From assembly GCF_000317285.1 (NCBI RefSeq), contig NZ_AJLN01000143.1, positions 1-64,000 on the forward strand: 64,000 bases of DNA, read 5' to 3'. The notes beneath the pieces were generated by a model. The model did no database searches, had not been told where the DNA came from, and worked only from the letters and a program-made list of their open reading frames with translations. Within the stretch, counting starts at the first letter, position 1, and every line of letters starts with the position of its first letter. Of this stretch, positions 18,528 to 27,392 are shown in pieces. Source of the stretch: Chlorogloeopsis fritschii PCC 6912. GTDB taxonomy: Bacteria > Cyanobacteriota > Cyanobacteriia > Cyanobacteriales > Nostocaceae. A program made the translations under genes and the position numbers.

Positions 18528-20030
18528 ATGAGAATCACCCAAGGCAAAATCAATGAGCTGCTCTCTGAATCAGGATGTGAGCACAATCAGCATACACATG
18601 GAGATAAGAAAAATAAAACTTGCAAACAACAAGCTCAACCTGGGGCTGCTCAAGGGGGCTGTTCCTTTGATGGTGCAATGATTGCCCTAGTACCGATTAC
18701 TGATGCTGCTCATTTAGTCCACGGGCCGATCGCCTGCGCTGGCAATTCCTGGGGTAGTCGTGGTAGTCTCTCTTCTGGCCCTCAACTTTACAAGTTTGGC
18801 TTTACTACCGATTTAAGTGAAAATGATGTAATTTTTGGGGGTGAAAAAAAGCTCTACAAAGCTATCCTAGATATTCACCAACGCTATCAACCAGCAGCAG
18901 TATTTGTTTATTCCACCTGTGTCACCGCTTTAATTGGTGAAGATATGGATGCAGTTTGCCAAGCTGCTGCCAAAAAAATTGGCGTCCCTGTTATTCCCGT
19001 CAATTCTCCTGGTTTTGTAGGTAGTAAAAATCTTGGTAACCGCATTGCTGGTGAAGTATTGTTGGAACACGTTGTCGGTACTGCTGAACCTGAATACACT
19101 ACGCCCTATGATATCAACCTCATCGGTGAATATAATATCGCCGGTGAAATGTGGAATGTGCTACCACTGTTCAAGAAATTAGGCATCCGTGTTTTGGCAA
19201 AAATGACAGGTGATTCTCGCTACGAAGAAATCTGTTATGCCCACCGCGCCAAGCTCAACGTTATGATTTGCTCCAAAGCCTTGATTAACATGGCGAGAAA
19301 AATGAAGGAGCGTTACGGCATTCCCTACATTGAGGAGTCTTTCTACGGTGTGGAGGACATGAACCGTTGCCTGCGGAACATTGCCGCGCAATTAGGTGAC
19401 CCAGATCTACAGGAACGCACGGAAAAGCTAATTGCTGAAGAAACTGCGGCACTGCAAGAAAAACTAGCTCCCTATCGCGCCCGTCTGAAAGGCAAGCGCG
19501 TTGTTCTTTATACCGGGGGCGTGAAGAGCTGGTCAATTATCTCAGCAGCGAAAGACTTAGGAATGGAAGTTGTTGCTACCAGTACTAAAAAAAGTACGGA
19601 AGAAGATAAAGCCCGCATCAAAGAGTTGCTGGGTCAAGATGGCATTACGCTGGAAAAGGGCAACCCCCAAGAAATACTGCGGGTAATTAATGAAACAAAA
19701 GCTGAGATGTTAGTTGCTGGTGGTCGTAATCAATACACTGCTCTCAAAGCTCGGATTCCTTTTTTGGATATCAATCAGGAACGCCATCACGCCTATGCAG
19801 GTTATGTGGGGATGGTAGAAATGGCACGTGAGTTAGATGAAGCCCTTTACAGTCCCGTGTGGGAGCAAGTACGTAAACCTGCACCTTGGGAAGAGGACGC
19901 AGCAAATAAGGACACGGGGACACGGGGACACTGGGACACGGGGAATATCTCCGCGTCTCCGTTTCTGCGCGTCTCCGTGTCGCCTGAAATTCACCTCCCC
20001 CTCTCCGCTTCTTTCGAGGAGGAAGTTTAA
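18528..20030 (+). CDS. nifE: FeMo-co scaffold protein NifE
   Basis: NifE with NifN forms the scaffold on which NifB-co is matured to FeMo-co; it is a NifD paralogue. The 500-residue protein has [29 protein letters not shown] and a C-terminal half like NifD. The natural C-terminus seems to end near VRKPAPWEE; the last 35 residues include [12 protein letters not shown], read from a GGACACGGGGACACGGGG tandem repeat, so the tail is probably repeat-derived. The stop overlaps the nifN start (TAATG), and a GAGGAGGAAG ribosome site for nifN is within the nifE end. Confidence 0.96.
   Translation: MRITQGKINELLSESGCEHNQHTHGDKKNKTCKQQAQPGAAQGGCSFDGAMIALVPITDAAHLVHGPIACAGNSWGSRGSLSSGPQLYKFGFTTDLSENDVIFGGEKKLYKAILDIHQRYQPAAVFVYSTCVTALIGEDMDAVCQAAAKKIGVPVIPVNSPGFVGSKNLGNRIAGEVLLEHVVGTAEPEYTTPYDINLIGEYNIAGEMWNVLPLFKKLGIRVLAKMTGDSRYEEICYAHRAKLNVMICSKALINMARKMKERYGIPYIEESFYGVEDMNRCLRNIAAQLGDPDLQERTEKLIAEETAALQEKLAPYRARLKGKRVVLYTGGVKSWSIISAAKDLGMEVVATSTKKSTEEDKARIKELLGQDGITLEKGNPQEILRVINETKAEMLVAGGRNQYTALKARIPFLDINQERHHAYAGYVGMVEMARELDEALYSPVWEQVRKPAPWEEDAANKDTGTRGHWDTGNISASPFLRVSVSPEIHLPLSASFEEEV
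19908..19985. repeat. GGACACGGGGACACGGGG repeat inside the nifE coding end
   Basis: Four imperfect ACACGGGG units (19911-19942) are followed by a pyrimidine-rich complementary-type arm (GCGTCTCCGTTTCTGCGCG; GTCTCCGTGTCG). In this window such text is otherwise intergenic; here the frame stays open through it. Confidence 0.7.
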
Positions 20031-21355
20031 TGGCGACTGTTGTTGTTCCCAATAAACCAGTTGTAGTTAATCCTCTCAAACAAAGTCAAACTTTGGGTGC
20101 AGCCCTTGCCTTTTTGGGGCTGAAAGGAATGATGCCTTTACTCCACGGTTCCCAAGGGTGTACTGCTTTCGCTAAAGTGATATTGGTGCGGCATTTTAGG
20201 GAGGCTATTCCCCTCTCGACCACAGCAATGACCGAAGTCACCACAATTTTAGGTGGTGAGGAGAATGTTGAAGAGGCAATCTTAACTCTGGTGCAAAAGT
20301 CACAGCCAGAAATTATCGGTTTGTGTACGACCGGACTGACGGAAACCAGAGGGGATGATATGGAAGGTATTCTCAAGGATTTTCGCAAACGTCATCCAGA
20401 ATTGGATGAATTGCCAATTATCTTGGTTTCCTCTCCAGATTTTAAAGGTGCATTACAAGATGGCTTTGCCGCTGCGGTGGAAAGCACAGTCAAAGAGATT
20501 CCCCTACCAGGTGAGAAAAAGACACAGCAAATCACTATTTTGATGAGTTCTGCCTTTGCACCAGGGGATGTGCAACAGGTGAAAGAGATTGTCACCGCCT
20601 TTGGATTTACACCAATTATCGTACCTGACCTTTCCGCTTCTTTGGATGGTCACTTAGATGATTCTTACAGTCCGATTACAGGCGGTGGCACAACTCTGGT
20701 ACAACTGCATAAAGTTGGCAGTTCTGTTTTCACCTTGGCATTGGGCGAAAGTATGCGGAATGCAGCGAAAATTCTGCAACATCGCTTCGGCACGCCCTTT
20801 GAGGTATTTACAGAACTGACAGGGTTAGAACCAACAGATAGATTTTTGCAATTTCTGGCGGAATTGAGCGGTAGTAGCGTACCAGAAAAATATCGCCGCC
20901 AACGTCGCCAGTTACAAGATGCCATGCTAGACACTCACTTTTATTTTGGACGCAAACGAGTGTCTCTAGCGTTGGAACCAGATTTATTATGGTCAACAGT
21001 TTGTTTCTTGCAATCGATGGGGGCAGAAATACAAGCAGCTGTGACGACAACGCGATCGCCTTTACTAGAAAAACTCCCCATTGATAAAGTCACTATCGGT
21101 GATTTGGAAGATTTTGAGCAACTTGCAGCAGGATCTGACTTACTAATTGGCAACTCTCACATCGCAGCGATCGCCAAACGACTTGGCATCCCTCTTTATC
21201 GCCAGGGAATTCCCATTTTTGACCGTTTAGGTAATGGTCAATTTACCAAAGTGGGTTATAAAGGCACGATCCAAATGTTATTTGACATTGGCAACCTCTT
21301 TTTAGAAGCAGAGGAAGCAAGTATCAAAGATACTAACATCTACGGTGATTGGTAA
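20030..21355 (+). CDS. nifN: FeMo-co scaffold protein NifN
   Basis: NifN is the second subunit of the NifEN scaffold and a NifK paralogue. The 441-residue protein has the NifK-like N-terminal segment (LKGMMPLLHGSQGCTAFAKV), LCTTGLTETRGDDMEG and a C-terminal domain ending GTIQMLFDIGNLFLEAEE. The ATG overlaps the nifE stop by one base, so the two are likely translationally coupled. Length is normal. Confidence 0.96.
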   Translation: MATVVVPNKPVVVNPLKQSQTLGAALAFLGLKGMMPLLHGSQGCTAFAKVILVRHFREAIPLSTTAMTEVTTILGGEENVEEAILTLVQKSQPEIIGLCTTGLTETRGDDMEGILKDFRKRHPELDELPIILVSSPDFKGALQDGFAAAVESTVKEIPLPGEKKTQQITILMSSAFAPGDVQQVKEIVTAFGFTPIIVPDLSASLDGHLDDSYSPITGGGTTLVQLHKVGSSVFTLALGESMRNAAKILQHRFGTPFEVFTELTGLEPTDRFLQFLAELSGSSVPEKYRRQRRQLQDAMLDTHFYFGRKRVSLALEPDLLWSTVCFLQSMGAEIQAAVTTTRSPLLEKLPIDKVTIGDLEDFEQLAAGSDLLIGNSHIAAIAKRLGIPLYRQGIPIFDRLGNGQFTKVGYKGTIQMLFDIGNLFLEAEEASIKDTNIYGDW

Positions 21356-21530
21356 TGGGGGCTAGGGACTAGGGGCTAGGGACTAGGGATTAGGGACTAG
21401 GGGCTAGGGATTAGGGATTAGGGGCTAGGGACTGGAGACTAGGAATAAAGAGAAGAGATCCTAATACCCAATCCCCAGTACCTAATACCCAATCCCCAAT
21501 ACCCAGTACCCAATCACCAAAGGCTAGCCC
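21354..21530. repeat. Long CTAGGG / CCCAAT complementary-arm repeat, nifN-nifX gap
   Basis: About 14 tandem units of GGGRYTA type (GGGGCTAGGGACTAGGGG...) from 21356 to 21440 are followed by CCCAATCCCC/CCCAGTACC units to 21515. Then GGCTAGCCCCTAATGTAGG leads to the nifX ribosome site (GGAGAAAG). It is the largest copy of this family in the window. Confidence 0.8.
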
Positions 21531-21549
21531 CTAATGTAGGAGAAAGAAA

Positions 21550-21963
21550 ATGAAAATAGCCTTCACAACTAACGACCGAGTTCATATTAATGCTCATTTT
21601 GGCTGGGCTAAAACTATTGATATTTATGAGATATCATCAGAGGGATTTCAGTTTGTAGAAACTTTAAACTTTGGTGGAAATCTCAAAGAAGATGGGAACG
21701 AAGATAAATTAGTTCCTAAATTGAATGCACTTGTTGACTGCACAATTGTTTATGTATCAGCAATTGGCGGAAATGCTGCTGCACGTTTAATTAAGAAAGG
21801 TGTTACTCCAGTTAAAGCACGAACTGAGCAAGAAAAAATTACTGATGTTCTGGAAAACCTAGTCAGAACTTTGCAGGGGAGTCCTCCACCTTGGTTGCGT
21901 AAAGCCCTACAGCAAAAATCTCGCAGCTTTGAAGATGAATTAGAGGAGGAAGCAACGGTATGA
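21550..21963 (+). CDS. nifX: Nitrogenase cofactor carrier NifX
   Basis: NifX binds FeMo-co precursors in transit between NifB and NifEN. The 137-residue protein has the NifX/NafY fold pattern: MKIAFTTNDRVHINAHFGWAK with the conserved His, then VYVSAIGGNAAARLIKKGVTPVK. A GGAGAAAG site precedes the ATG. It overlaps the next gene by 4 bases (ATGA). Confidence 0.94.
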   Translation: MKIAFTTNDRVHINAHFGWAKTIDIYEISSEGFQFVETLNFGGNLKEDGNEDKLVPKLNALVDCTIVYVSAIGGNAAARLIKKGVTPVKARTEQEKITDVLENLVRTLQGSPPPWLRKALQQKSRSFEDELEEEATV

Positions 21964-22436
21964 GCGCAACTAATAGTGTAAATGGAACAGCGACAACAGA
22001 AGTTTTAAAATCACCTTTCTTGAAAGCGATCGTGCAACAAATCCGCGGACAAGATAGCTATGGAGTATATCGCAATTGGTCGGATGAGTTGATACTCAAA
22101 CCTTTTGTTGTTACTAAACAAAAGAAACGCGAAATTTCTGTTGAGGGTGAAGTAGATCCGATTACTGTAGCAAGAATTATGGCATTTTATCGAGCTGTTG
22201 CAGCCCGGATTGAACAAGAAACTGGTCTTTTATCTCAGGTTGTAGTTGATTTAAGCCATGAGGGTTTTGGCTGGGCATTAGTTTTTTCTGGTCGTTTATT
22301 ACTGGCTGTAAAAACATTGCGAGATGCTCATCGCTTTGGTTTTGAATCGCTAGAAAAAGTGGCAGAAGAAGGAGAAAAGTTAGTACAAAAAGGTATGGAA
22401 TTAGCTCAACGTTTTCCGGAAGTAGGAAGATTGTAA
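21960..22436 (+). CDS. NifX-associated protein (DUF269)
   Basis: A 158-residue DUF269 protein, a family almost always encoded next to nifX. Markers are FLKAIVQQIRGQDSYGVYRNW and the C-terminal EGFGWALVFSGRLLLAVKTLRDAHRFGF. Role in cofactor assembly is presumed from synteny. ATGA overlap with nifX indicates translational coupling. Confidence 0.92.
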   Translation: MSATNSVNGTATTEVLKSPFLKAIVQQIRGQDSYGVYRNWSDELILKPFVVTKQKKREISVEGEVDPITVARIMAFYRAVAARIEQETGLLSQVVVDLSHEGFGWALVFSGRLLLAVKTLRDAHRFGFESLEKVAEEGEKLVQKGMELAQRFPEVGRL

Positions 22437-22500
22437 TTAATTAGTCATTAGTCATTGGTCATTAGTCATTAGTAATTAATGGCGAATGACAAATGACGAA
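22437..22500. repeat. TTAGTCATTAGTCATTGG / GACAAATGACGAA repeat
   Basis: Six or so ATTAGTCATT units followed by a short complementary arm (GGCGAATGACAAATGACGAA). The arm overlaps the most upstream possible ATG of the next gene. Confidence 0.7.
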
Positions 22501-22537
22501 TTTGACTATTGTATTCACAATGCTTAGTAAATATCAA

Positions 22538-22738
22538 ATGACAATTGAAGAACTCAAAACTCAAATCAAACGCCTCAATAGCAAGGCAGGGCAAATGAAA
22601 ATGGATCTGCACGATTTAGCAGAGGGACTGCCAACAGATTACGAAAAACTTATGGATGTTGCTACTGCAACTTATAAAATTTATTGTCAGCTAGATGAAT
22701 TAAAGCAACAACTGAAACAAATGGAGCAAAAAAAATGA
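22538..22738 (+). CDS. DUF683 / CCE_0567-family small helical protein
   Basis: Core sequence MTIEELKTQIKRLNSKAGQMKMDLHDLAEGLPTDYEKLMDVA is that of the small two-helix family found beside nifX and nifW in cyanobacteria, one member of which (CCE_0567) has been reported as a metal-binding four-helix assembly. In-frame ATGs also exist at 22493 and 22520, but the first lies in repeat DNA. I favour 22520 or 22538; from 22538 the protein is 66 residues. It overlaps nifW by 4 bases (ATGA). Confidence 0.85.
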   Translation: MTIEELKTQIKRLNSKAGQMKMDLHDLAEGLPTDYEKLMDVATATYKIYCQLDELKQQLKQMEQKK

Positions 22739-23052
22739 GCGAAGATTGGAATAAGTTCCAAAAGCTCACAGAAGCAGAGGAATATTTTGATTTTTTTCAA
22801 TTACCTTATGACCAAAAGGTTGTGAATGTAAATCGCCTGCATATTCTCAAAAAATTCTCCCAATATATTCAAGAAATTGATGAGAATTATACTGACCTTA
22901 GTCTCGAAGATAAGTTAAGTAAATATTGTGAGGCGCTGCAAAAGGCTTATCAGGTTTTTATCGAATCTACACCTCAAGAACAAAAGCTGTTCAAAGTGTT
23001 TAACCAGAAGCCTAAAAATGTAATTACGCTGACAGAAATCACTTCTGATTAG
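22735..23052 (+). CDS. nifW: Nitrogenase stabilising/protective protein NifW
   Basis: NifW (105 residues here) is associated with MoFe protein maturation or O2 protection. EEYFDFFQLPYDQKVVNVNRLHILKKFSQYI and the YCEALQKAYQVFIESTPQEQKLFKVF segment are characteristic. It is coupled to the upstream DUF683 gene by ATGA, and hesA follows after 10 nt. Confidence 0.93.
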   Translation: MSEDWNKFQKLTEAEEYFDFFQLPYDQKVVNVNRLHILKKFSQYIQEIDENYTDLSLEDKLSKYCEALQKAYQVFIESTPQEQKLFKVFNQKPKNVITLTEITSD

Positions 23053-23062
23053 GAGGTAAAAA

Positions 23063-23851
23063 GTGATAGACCTAACGCCTACCGAGTTAGAACGTTACCG
23101 TCGCCAAATAATGCTCCCCAATTTTGGCGAAGTTGCACAAAAGCGCCTGAAGTCAGCGACTGTTCTGGTGACAGGTGTGGGGGGATTAGGCGGTACGGCA
23201 GCGCTCTACCTAGCAGTAGCAGGCGTTGGGCGGCTGATCCTAGTTCGGGGTGGCGATCTGCGACTTGATGATATGAATCGTCAAATTTTGATGACGCATG
23301 ATTGGGTTGGTAAGCCAAGGGTTTTTAAGGCAAAGCAAACTTTAGAAGCAATCAATCCTGATGTCAAGGTAGAAGCAGTTCATGAATATGTCACCCCGGA
23401 GAATGTGGATGTTTTGGTGCAATCTGCAGATATGGCGCTTGACTGCGCCCATAATTTTACGGAGCGCGATTTGTTGAATGAAGCTTGCGTGCGCTGGCGT
23501 AAACCAATGGTGGAAGCAGCGATGGATGGGATGGAAGCTTATCTAACTACGATTATTCCCGGTGTGACACCTTGTTTATCTTGCCTATTTCCCGAAAAAC
23601 CAGATTGGGATCGGCGCGGATTTTCAGTGTTAGGTGCCGTATCTGGAACTCTCGCTTGTCTGTCAGCATTGGAAGCAATCAAGCTGATCACTGGATTTAG
23701 TCAACCTCTCCTATCGCAACTGTTGACAATAGATCTTGCTCGCATGGAATTTGCCAAGCGCCATTCTTATCGCGATCGCTCTTGCCCGGTGTGTGGTAAT
23801 AATGCACCTTGGAGATACTTGCAATCAAAATCTACAGTCATTAGTCAGTAG
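23063..23851 (+). CDS. hesA: HesA, ThiF/MoeB-type adenylyltransferase
   Basis: HesA is an E1-like enzyme linked to nif clusters of heterocystous cyanobacteria and to cofactor biosynthesis. It has RYRRQIMLPNFGE at the N-terminus, the nucleotide motif GVGGLGGTAALYLA, the DxxNRQ-type segment LDDMNRQIL, and two zinc-site CxxC pairs (CLSCLF and CPVCGN). The start is GTG with an excellent AGGAGGT site 6 nt upstream. It is 262 residues, normal for HesA. Confidence 0.95.
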   Translation: MIDLTPTELERYRRQIMLPNFGEVAQKRLKSATVLVTGVGGLGGTAALYLAVAGVGRLILVRGGDLRLDDMNRQILMTHDWVGKPRVFKAKQTLEAINPDVKVEAVHEYVTPENVDVLVQSADMALDCAHNFTERDLLNEACVRWRKPMVEAAMDGMEAYLTTIIPGVTPCLSCLFPEKPDWDRRGFSVLGAVSGTLACLSALEAIKLITGFSQPLLSQLLTIDLARMEFAKRHSYRDRSCPVCGNNAPWRYLQSKSTVISQ

Positions 23852-23852
23852 G

Positions 23853-24005
23853 GGCGGGTTTAGCCCTCACTCTCTGCGAGCTAAAACCGCCCGTACATTA
23901 GTCATTGGTTATTAGTTATTAGTTAATAGTTGATAGTTGATTGGAAAAACCTATAGACAACTACTAACAAAGGACAAATGACGAATGACAAAGGACAAAT
24001 TTTCA
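23853..24005. repeat. GGGGCGGGTTTAGC palindrome plus TTAGTTATTAG / GACAAATGACGAATG repeat
   Basis: GTAGGGGCGGGTTTAGC (23850-23866) pairs with GCTAAAACCGCCCGTAC (23880-23896). Similar pairs flank 30048-30115 and 44502-44571. The rest is the ATTAGTTATTAG family with its complementary arm. The hesB ribosome site (AGGAGGTC) is at 24012. Confidence 0.65.
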
Positions 24006-24021
24006 ATAGTCAGGAGGTCAA

Positions 24022-24393
24022 ATGTCTGTTACTTTGACAGAAAAAGCAGAATTTCGATTGCGAGCATTCTTAGCAGGTTCTGCTCCCGATGCCAATGACG
24101 CAACTAAAGGCATCCGCATCTCTGTTAAAGATGGTGGTTGCAGTGGTTACGAATATGCAATGGATGTCACTAGTAAGCCCAAAGCAGATGATCTAGTGAT
24201 CCAGCAAGGTAAGATAACCATTTATGTTGATGCTGAAAGTGCGCCTCTATTAGAAGGGATTGTCATCGATTTTATTGATGGCGTGATGGAAAGCGGCTTC
24301 AAGTTTATCAACCCCAATGCAACTGAAACCTGTGGGTGCGGCAAGTCATTCAAAACAAGTGATTGTTCGTCTGCGGGTGTACCTTGCAGTTAA
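24022..24393 (+). CDS. hesB: HesB, A-type Fe-S carrier (NifIscA-like)
   Basis: HesB belongs to the IscA/SufA carriers and in heterocystous species is expressed with the nif genes. The 123-residue protein has the three cluster-ligand cysteines: one in VKDGGCSGYEY and two in ETCGCGKSF. The C-terminus (TSDCSSAGVPCS) carries extra cysteines usual in the HesB branch. The ribosome site AGGAGGT is strong. Confidence 0.95.
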   Translation: MSVTLTEKAEFRLRAFLAGSAPDANDATKGIRISVKDGGCSGYEYAMDVTSKPKADDLVIQQGKITIYVDAESAPLLEGIVIDFIDGVMESGFKFINPNATETCGCGKSFKTSDCSSAGVPCS

Positions 24394-24456
24394 TAGCTAA
24401 TAGCTAATGGTTAATGGCTAATAGCAATCAACAACTTTATTGAGGAGAACACAAAA

Positions 24457-24756
24457 ATGGCAACCTACCAAGTTAGATTAATCAACAAAAAAGAAGATCT
24501 TGACGCTACAATCGAAGTTGATGAAGAGACTACTATCCTAGAAGCAGCAGAGGAAAATGGAATTGAGTTGCCATTCTCTTGTCACTCTGGTTCTTGCTCT
24601 AGCTGCGTCGGTAAGGTAGTTGAAGGTGAAATCGATCAATCTGAGCAAATCTTCCTTGATGACGATCAGGTTTCCAAAGGCTTCGCTTTACTTTGCGTAA
24701 CCTATCCACGTTCTAATTGTACAATTAAGACCCATCAAGAACCTTATCTTGTCTAA
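24457..24756 (+). CDS. fdxH: Heterocyst-type [2Fe-2S] ferredoxin FdxH
   Basis: FdxH is the plant-type ferredoxin that donates electrons to NifH in heterocysts. The 99-residue protein has the CxxxxCxxC...C cluster motif ([15 protein letters not shown] and LLCVTYP). His/Ser in place of the Arg/Ala of vegetative ferredoxin around the first cysteine is characteristic of the FdxH type. GAGGAG precedes the ATG. Last gene of the nif cluster. Confidence 0.95.
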   Translation: MATYQVRLINKKEDLDATIEVDEETTILEAAEENGIELPFSCHSGSCSSCVGKVVEGEIDQSEQIFLDDDQVSKGFALLCVTYPRSNCTIKTHQEPYLV

Positions 24757-24804
24757 AGTTTTTATTTTTTCTCCCCTTCATTTTCTCTTTTTCTAGCTCA
24801 TCTT

Positions 24805-24835
24805 GAAGTTATAGCTTTTATAGAGCTATGACTTC
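24805..24835 (+). terminator. Hairpin downstream of fdxH
   Basis: GAAGTTATAGCT pairs with AGCTATGACTTC (one mismatch) over a 7-nt loop, 48 nt after the fdxH stop, followed by TTATTTCT. A plausible end for the nif transcript. Confidence 0.55.
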
Positions 24836-25186
24836 TTATTTCTATGTTTAGAACTCAATACACTTACAGTTAAAGTACAACCTTAAATAATTAATTATTT
24901 TTTATATTTTAGCTTTCTTTCTTTAAATATAACCTATTTTTGTAATTGGTTTAACGTTTTTTTATTTTTATTTTATAAATAATTAAGTAAGCAATATTTT
25001 GATGTATTGACAGTTCATATTTTATTAATGGCATTGGCACAGTCAATAGCTAAATAATATAGTTCCTTTGTTATCAAAGTAGAAAATAAACGCTTGATAC
25101 TTAATCGAAAATTTGCCTGCTGCGTTTACGTCCAGATTGTTAATGGGTAATCAGATATTTTTCAAAATTGAGGCATTGGTAACAAT
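24836..25186. other. AT-rich gap between the nif cluster and ctaB
   Basis: No gene seen. The AT-rich stretch 24890-25080 probably contains the promoter of the heme O synthase gene. Confidence 0.5.
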
Positions 25187-26137
25187 ATGATAGGGAACAC
25201 TGTCACGCGCCGCTATCAGAATTTTTTAGAAATTGTTCAGAGTTACTATCAACTCACAAAGCCCCGAATTATTCCCCTATTGCTGATTACCACAACTGCT
25301 AGTATGTCTATTGCATCTAGGGGAAAATTAGATTTGATATTGCTACTATTCACCTTAGCTGGCGGTACTTTTGCTGCTGCTAGTGCCCAGACATTTAATT
25401 GCGTTTATGATCGCGACATTGATTATGAAATGGAACGCACGCGCCACCGCCCTTTACCTTCCGGGCGGGTACAGCCTACTCATGCTTTAATATTTGCGAT
25501 CGCCTTAGCTTGTATTTCCTTCACGTTGCTGGCAGCCTTTGTGAATTTGCTTAGTGCTGTGCTGGCAATGTCCGGTATTTTGTTTTATGTGGGCGTCTAT
25601 ACTCATTTACTCAAACGCCATACATCTCTCAATATTGTGATTGGTGGGGCTGCTGGGGCAATTCCAACGTTAGTGGGTTGGGCAGCAGTTACAGATAGTG
25701 TAAGCTGGACAGCATGGCTTTTATTTGCGATCGTTTTTTTATGGACACCTCCTCATTTTTGGGCGCTGGCATTAATGATTAGCGAAGATTATGCCAAGGT
25801 GGGTGTGCCGATGCTGCCAGTAGTTGCTGATAATATTACCGCCGCTCGCCAAATATGGGTGTACACTTTACTACTGATTCCCAGCACATTTTTATTACTA
25901 GAACCTCTCAACGTAATGGGTGCAATTTATGGCAGCACAACCTTTATACTGGGGGCTATTTTTATCAAAAAAGCTTGGGCACTTTTACACAATTCAGAGG
26001 ATAAACAATTAGCGCGATCGCTTTTTCTTTATTCGATTCTCTACATGATGTTACTTTGTGCCGCAATGGTGATTGATAGCTTTCCTATCACCCATAAGTT
26101 AATTGAGGTAATTTTAGGTTTTTTGGTTAGTAGATAG
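25187..26137 (+). CDS. ctaB: Protoheme IX farnesyltransferase (heme O synthase)
   Basis: A UbiA-family membrane prenyltransferase that farnesylates protoheme to heme O, needed for aa3/bo-type terminal oxidases. It has the first Asp motif NCVYDRDIDYEMERTRHRPLPSG and the second region EDYAKVGVPMLPVV, with about nine hydrophobic segments in 316 residues. It sits 6 kb before the coxBAC-type cluster, which would use the product. An alternative first ATG was not evident. Confidence 0.93.
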   Translation: MIGNTVTRRYQNFLEIVQSYYQLTKPRIIPLLLITTTASMSIASRGKLDLILLLFTLAGGTFAAASAQTFNCVYDRDIDYEMERTRHRPLPSGRVQPTHALIFAIALACISFTLLAAFVNLLSAVLAMSGILFYVGVYTHLLKRHTSLNIVIGGAAGAIPTLVGWAAVTDSVSWTAWLLFAIVFLWTPPHFWALALMISEDYAKVGVPMLPVVADNITAARQIWVYTLLLIPSTFLLLEPLNVMGAIYGSTTFILGAIFIKKAWALLHNSEDKQLARSLFLYSILYMMLLCAAMVIDSFPITHKLIEVILGFLVSR

Positions 26138-26146
26138 TGAAAAACA

Positions 26147-26179
26147 AGATCCCCGACTTCTCAAAGAAGTCGGAGATCT
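26147..26179. repeat. 33-bp palindrome, copy A
   Basis: AGATCCCCGACTTCT, 3-nt loop, then a near-perfect complement. It lies 10 bp after the ctaB stop and between two convergent genes. Three more 33-bp copies are at 27221, 36521 and 54505. Confidence 0.8.
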
Positions 26180-26206
26180 GTGTCTTGAGTACAACACAAT
26201 CAATTT

Positions 26207-26416
26207 TTAATCAACAGCAACCATCACATCTGTTGCTTTAATAACAGCATAAGCTTCTTTTCCTTCTGATAATTGAAGACTGTCAGCTGAGGCTTTTGTG
26301 ATAACTGAGGTAACTTCTACTCCTGGTGCAATTTCTAAAGTGACTTCAGTATTAACGGAACCTGGTACAACTTTTTTAACAGTAGCTTTTAGAGCGTTAC
26401 GAGCACTGACTTTCAT
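26207..26416 (-). CDS. Molybdenum-pterin binding protein (Mop/molbindin)
   Basis: A single 69-residue TOBE/Mop domain: MKVSARNALKATVKKVVPGSVNTEV then ASADSLQLSEGKEAYAVIKATDVM. Such molbindins form hexamers that store molybdate or tungstate. Its position beside the nif cluster suggests a molybdenum buffer for FeMo-co synthesis, an inference. It is convergent with ctaB. Confidence 0.93.
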   Translation of the reverse strand: MKVSARNALKATVKKVVPGSVNTEVTLEIAPGVEVTSVITKASADSLQLSEGKEAYAVIKATDVMVAVD

Positions 26417-26554
26417 ATTCTAAATTTACTAATTTTGACACGCTCATGCTATCACAAGAAAATTATTTTTATATAATACATTATGTTTATTTTCAGATTT
26501 TGTTTATACTTATTCAAGTATTTTTTATAATTTCCGGCTGTAAATGTATCAATT

Positions 26555-27196
26555 ATGTCAGAATCAAAACATTACAAACCAGAAAATGAAGATTTTGAGC
26601 GCAAGTGGCTAGCCTACTATCAAGCTGTTGAAGGGCGTCCACCACGAGACACTCTACTGACAGCGTTAGATTCTTTTGATAAAGAAAATATAGGTACTTC
26701 TAAGCCTTATTTCGCAGTCGACTTAGGGTGTGGAGAAGGAAGAGATACTGTCGAATTATTACGTCGTGGTTGGCGGGTATTAGCAATTGATGGACAACAA
26801 GAAGCCATTACTCGTTTGTTAAATCATCCTGACATTGATTCACAACTTTTACAAACCCGCGTTCTGCGTTTTGAAAATTTAACTTTACCAGAATCGGTAG
26901 ATTTAGTAAATGCTAGTTTTTCACTACCTTTTTGTCCACCAGGATCTTTTCCGAAATTATGGAAAGTAATTGTTACATCTTTACGTTCTGGTGGTCGCTT
27001 TGCTGGTCAATTATTCGGAGAGCGTGATTCTTGGGCTATTTACACTTCTATTACTCATCATACCCGCAAACAAGTAGAACAGATGCTGGAAGGCTTTGAA
27101 ATTGAAATATTAAACGAAGAAGATCATCCAGGTAAAACAGCGCTAGGAGAAGAAAAACACTGGCATATTTTTCACGTAGTAGCACGTAAATTATAA
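26555..27196 (+). CDS. Class I SAM-dependent methyltransferase
   Basis: A 213-residue methyltransferase: motif I AVDLGCGEGRDTVELLRRGW, followed by an acidic residue at the next strand (AIDGQQEA) and LVNASFSLPFCPP as motif IV. The layout resembles TehB-like or small-molecule methyltransferases; the substrate cannot be told. Unrelated to its neighbours in any obvious way. Confidence 0.85.
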   Translation: MSESKHYKPENEDFERKWLAYYQAVEGRPPRDTLLTALDSFDKENIGTSKPYFAVDLGCGEGRDTVELLRRGWRVLAIDGQQEAITRLLNHPDIDSQLLQTRVLRFENLTLPESVDLVNASFSLPFCPPGSFPKLWKVIVTSLRSGGRFAGQLFGERDSWAIYTSITHHTRKQVEQMLEGFEIEILNEEDHPGKTALGEEKHWHIFHVVARKL

Positions 27197-27220
27197 TACT
27201 GTTGTTATGTTGAAAGATGC

Positions 27221-27253
27221 AGTTCCCCGACTTCTTTGAGAAGTCGGGGAACT
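27221..27253. repeat. 33-bp palindrome, copy B
   Basis: AGTTCCCCGACTTCT-TTG-AGAAGTCGGGGAACT, a perfect 15-bp stem, followed by TGTTTTG. It is 25 bp after the methyltransferase stop and could terminate transcription. Confidence 0.8.
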
Positions 27254-27392
27254 TGTTTTGAATAAAACTATACCAATTTAATAAAACTGTGACAGCAAAT
27301 GCATGAGTTGTTCTTAGCAACATGAGTGCGATCGCCACTAACATTCAAACTCACCTGAAAATAGAGTTGGGGGAACGGAAAACAGAGAAAGT

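Noticed and set aside
21354-21530. A possible CRISPR array in the repeat-rich nifN-nifX gap
   Set aside because: The units are contiguous heptamer-like tandem repeats with no spacers of regular length and no cas genes nearby.
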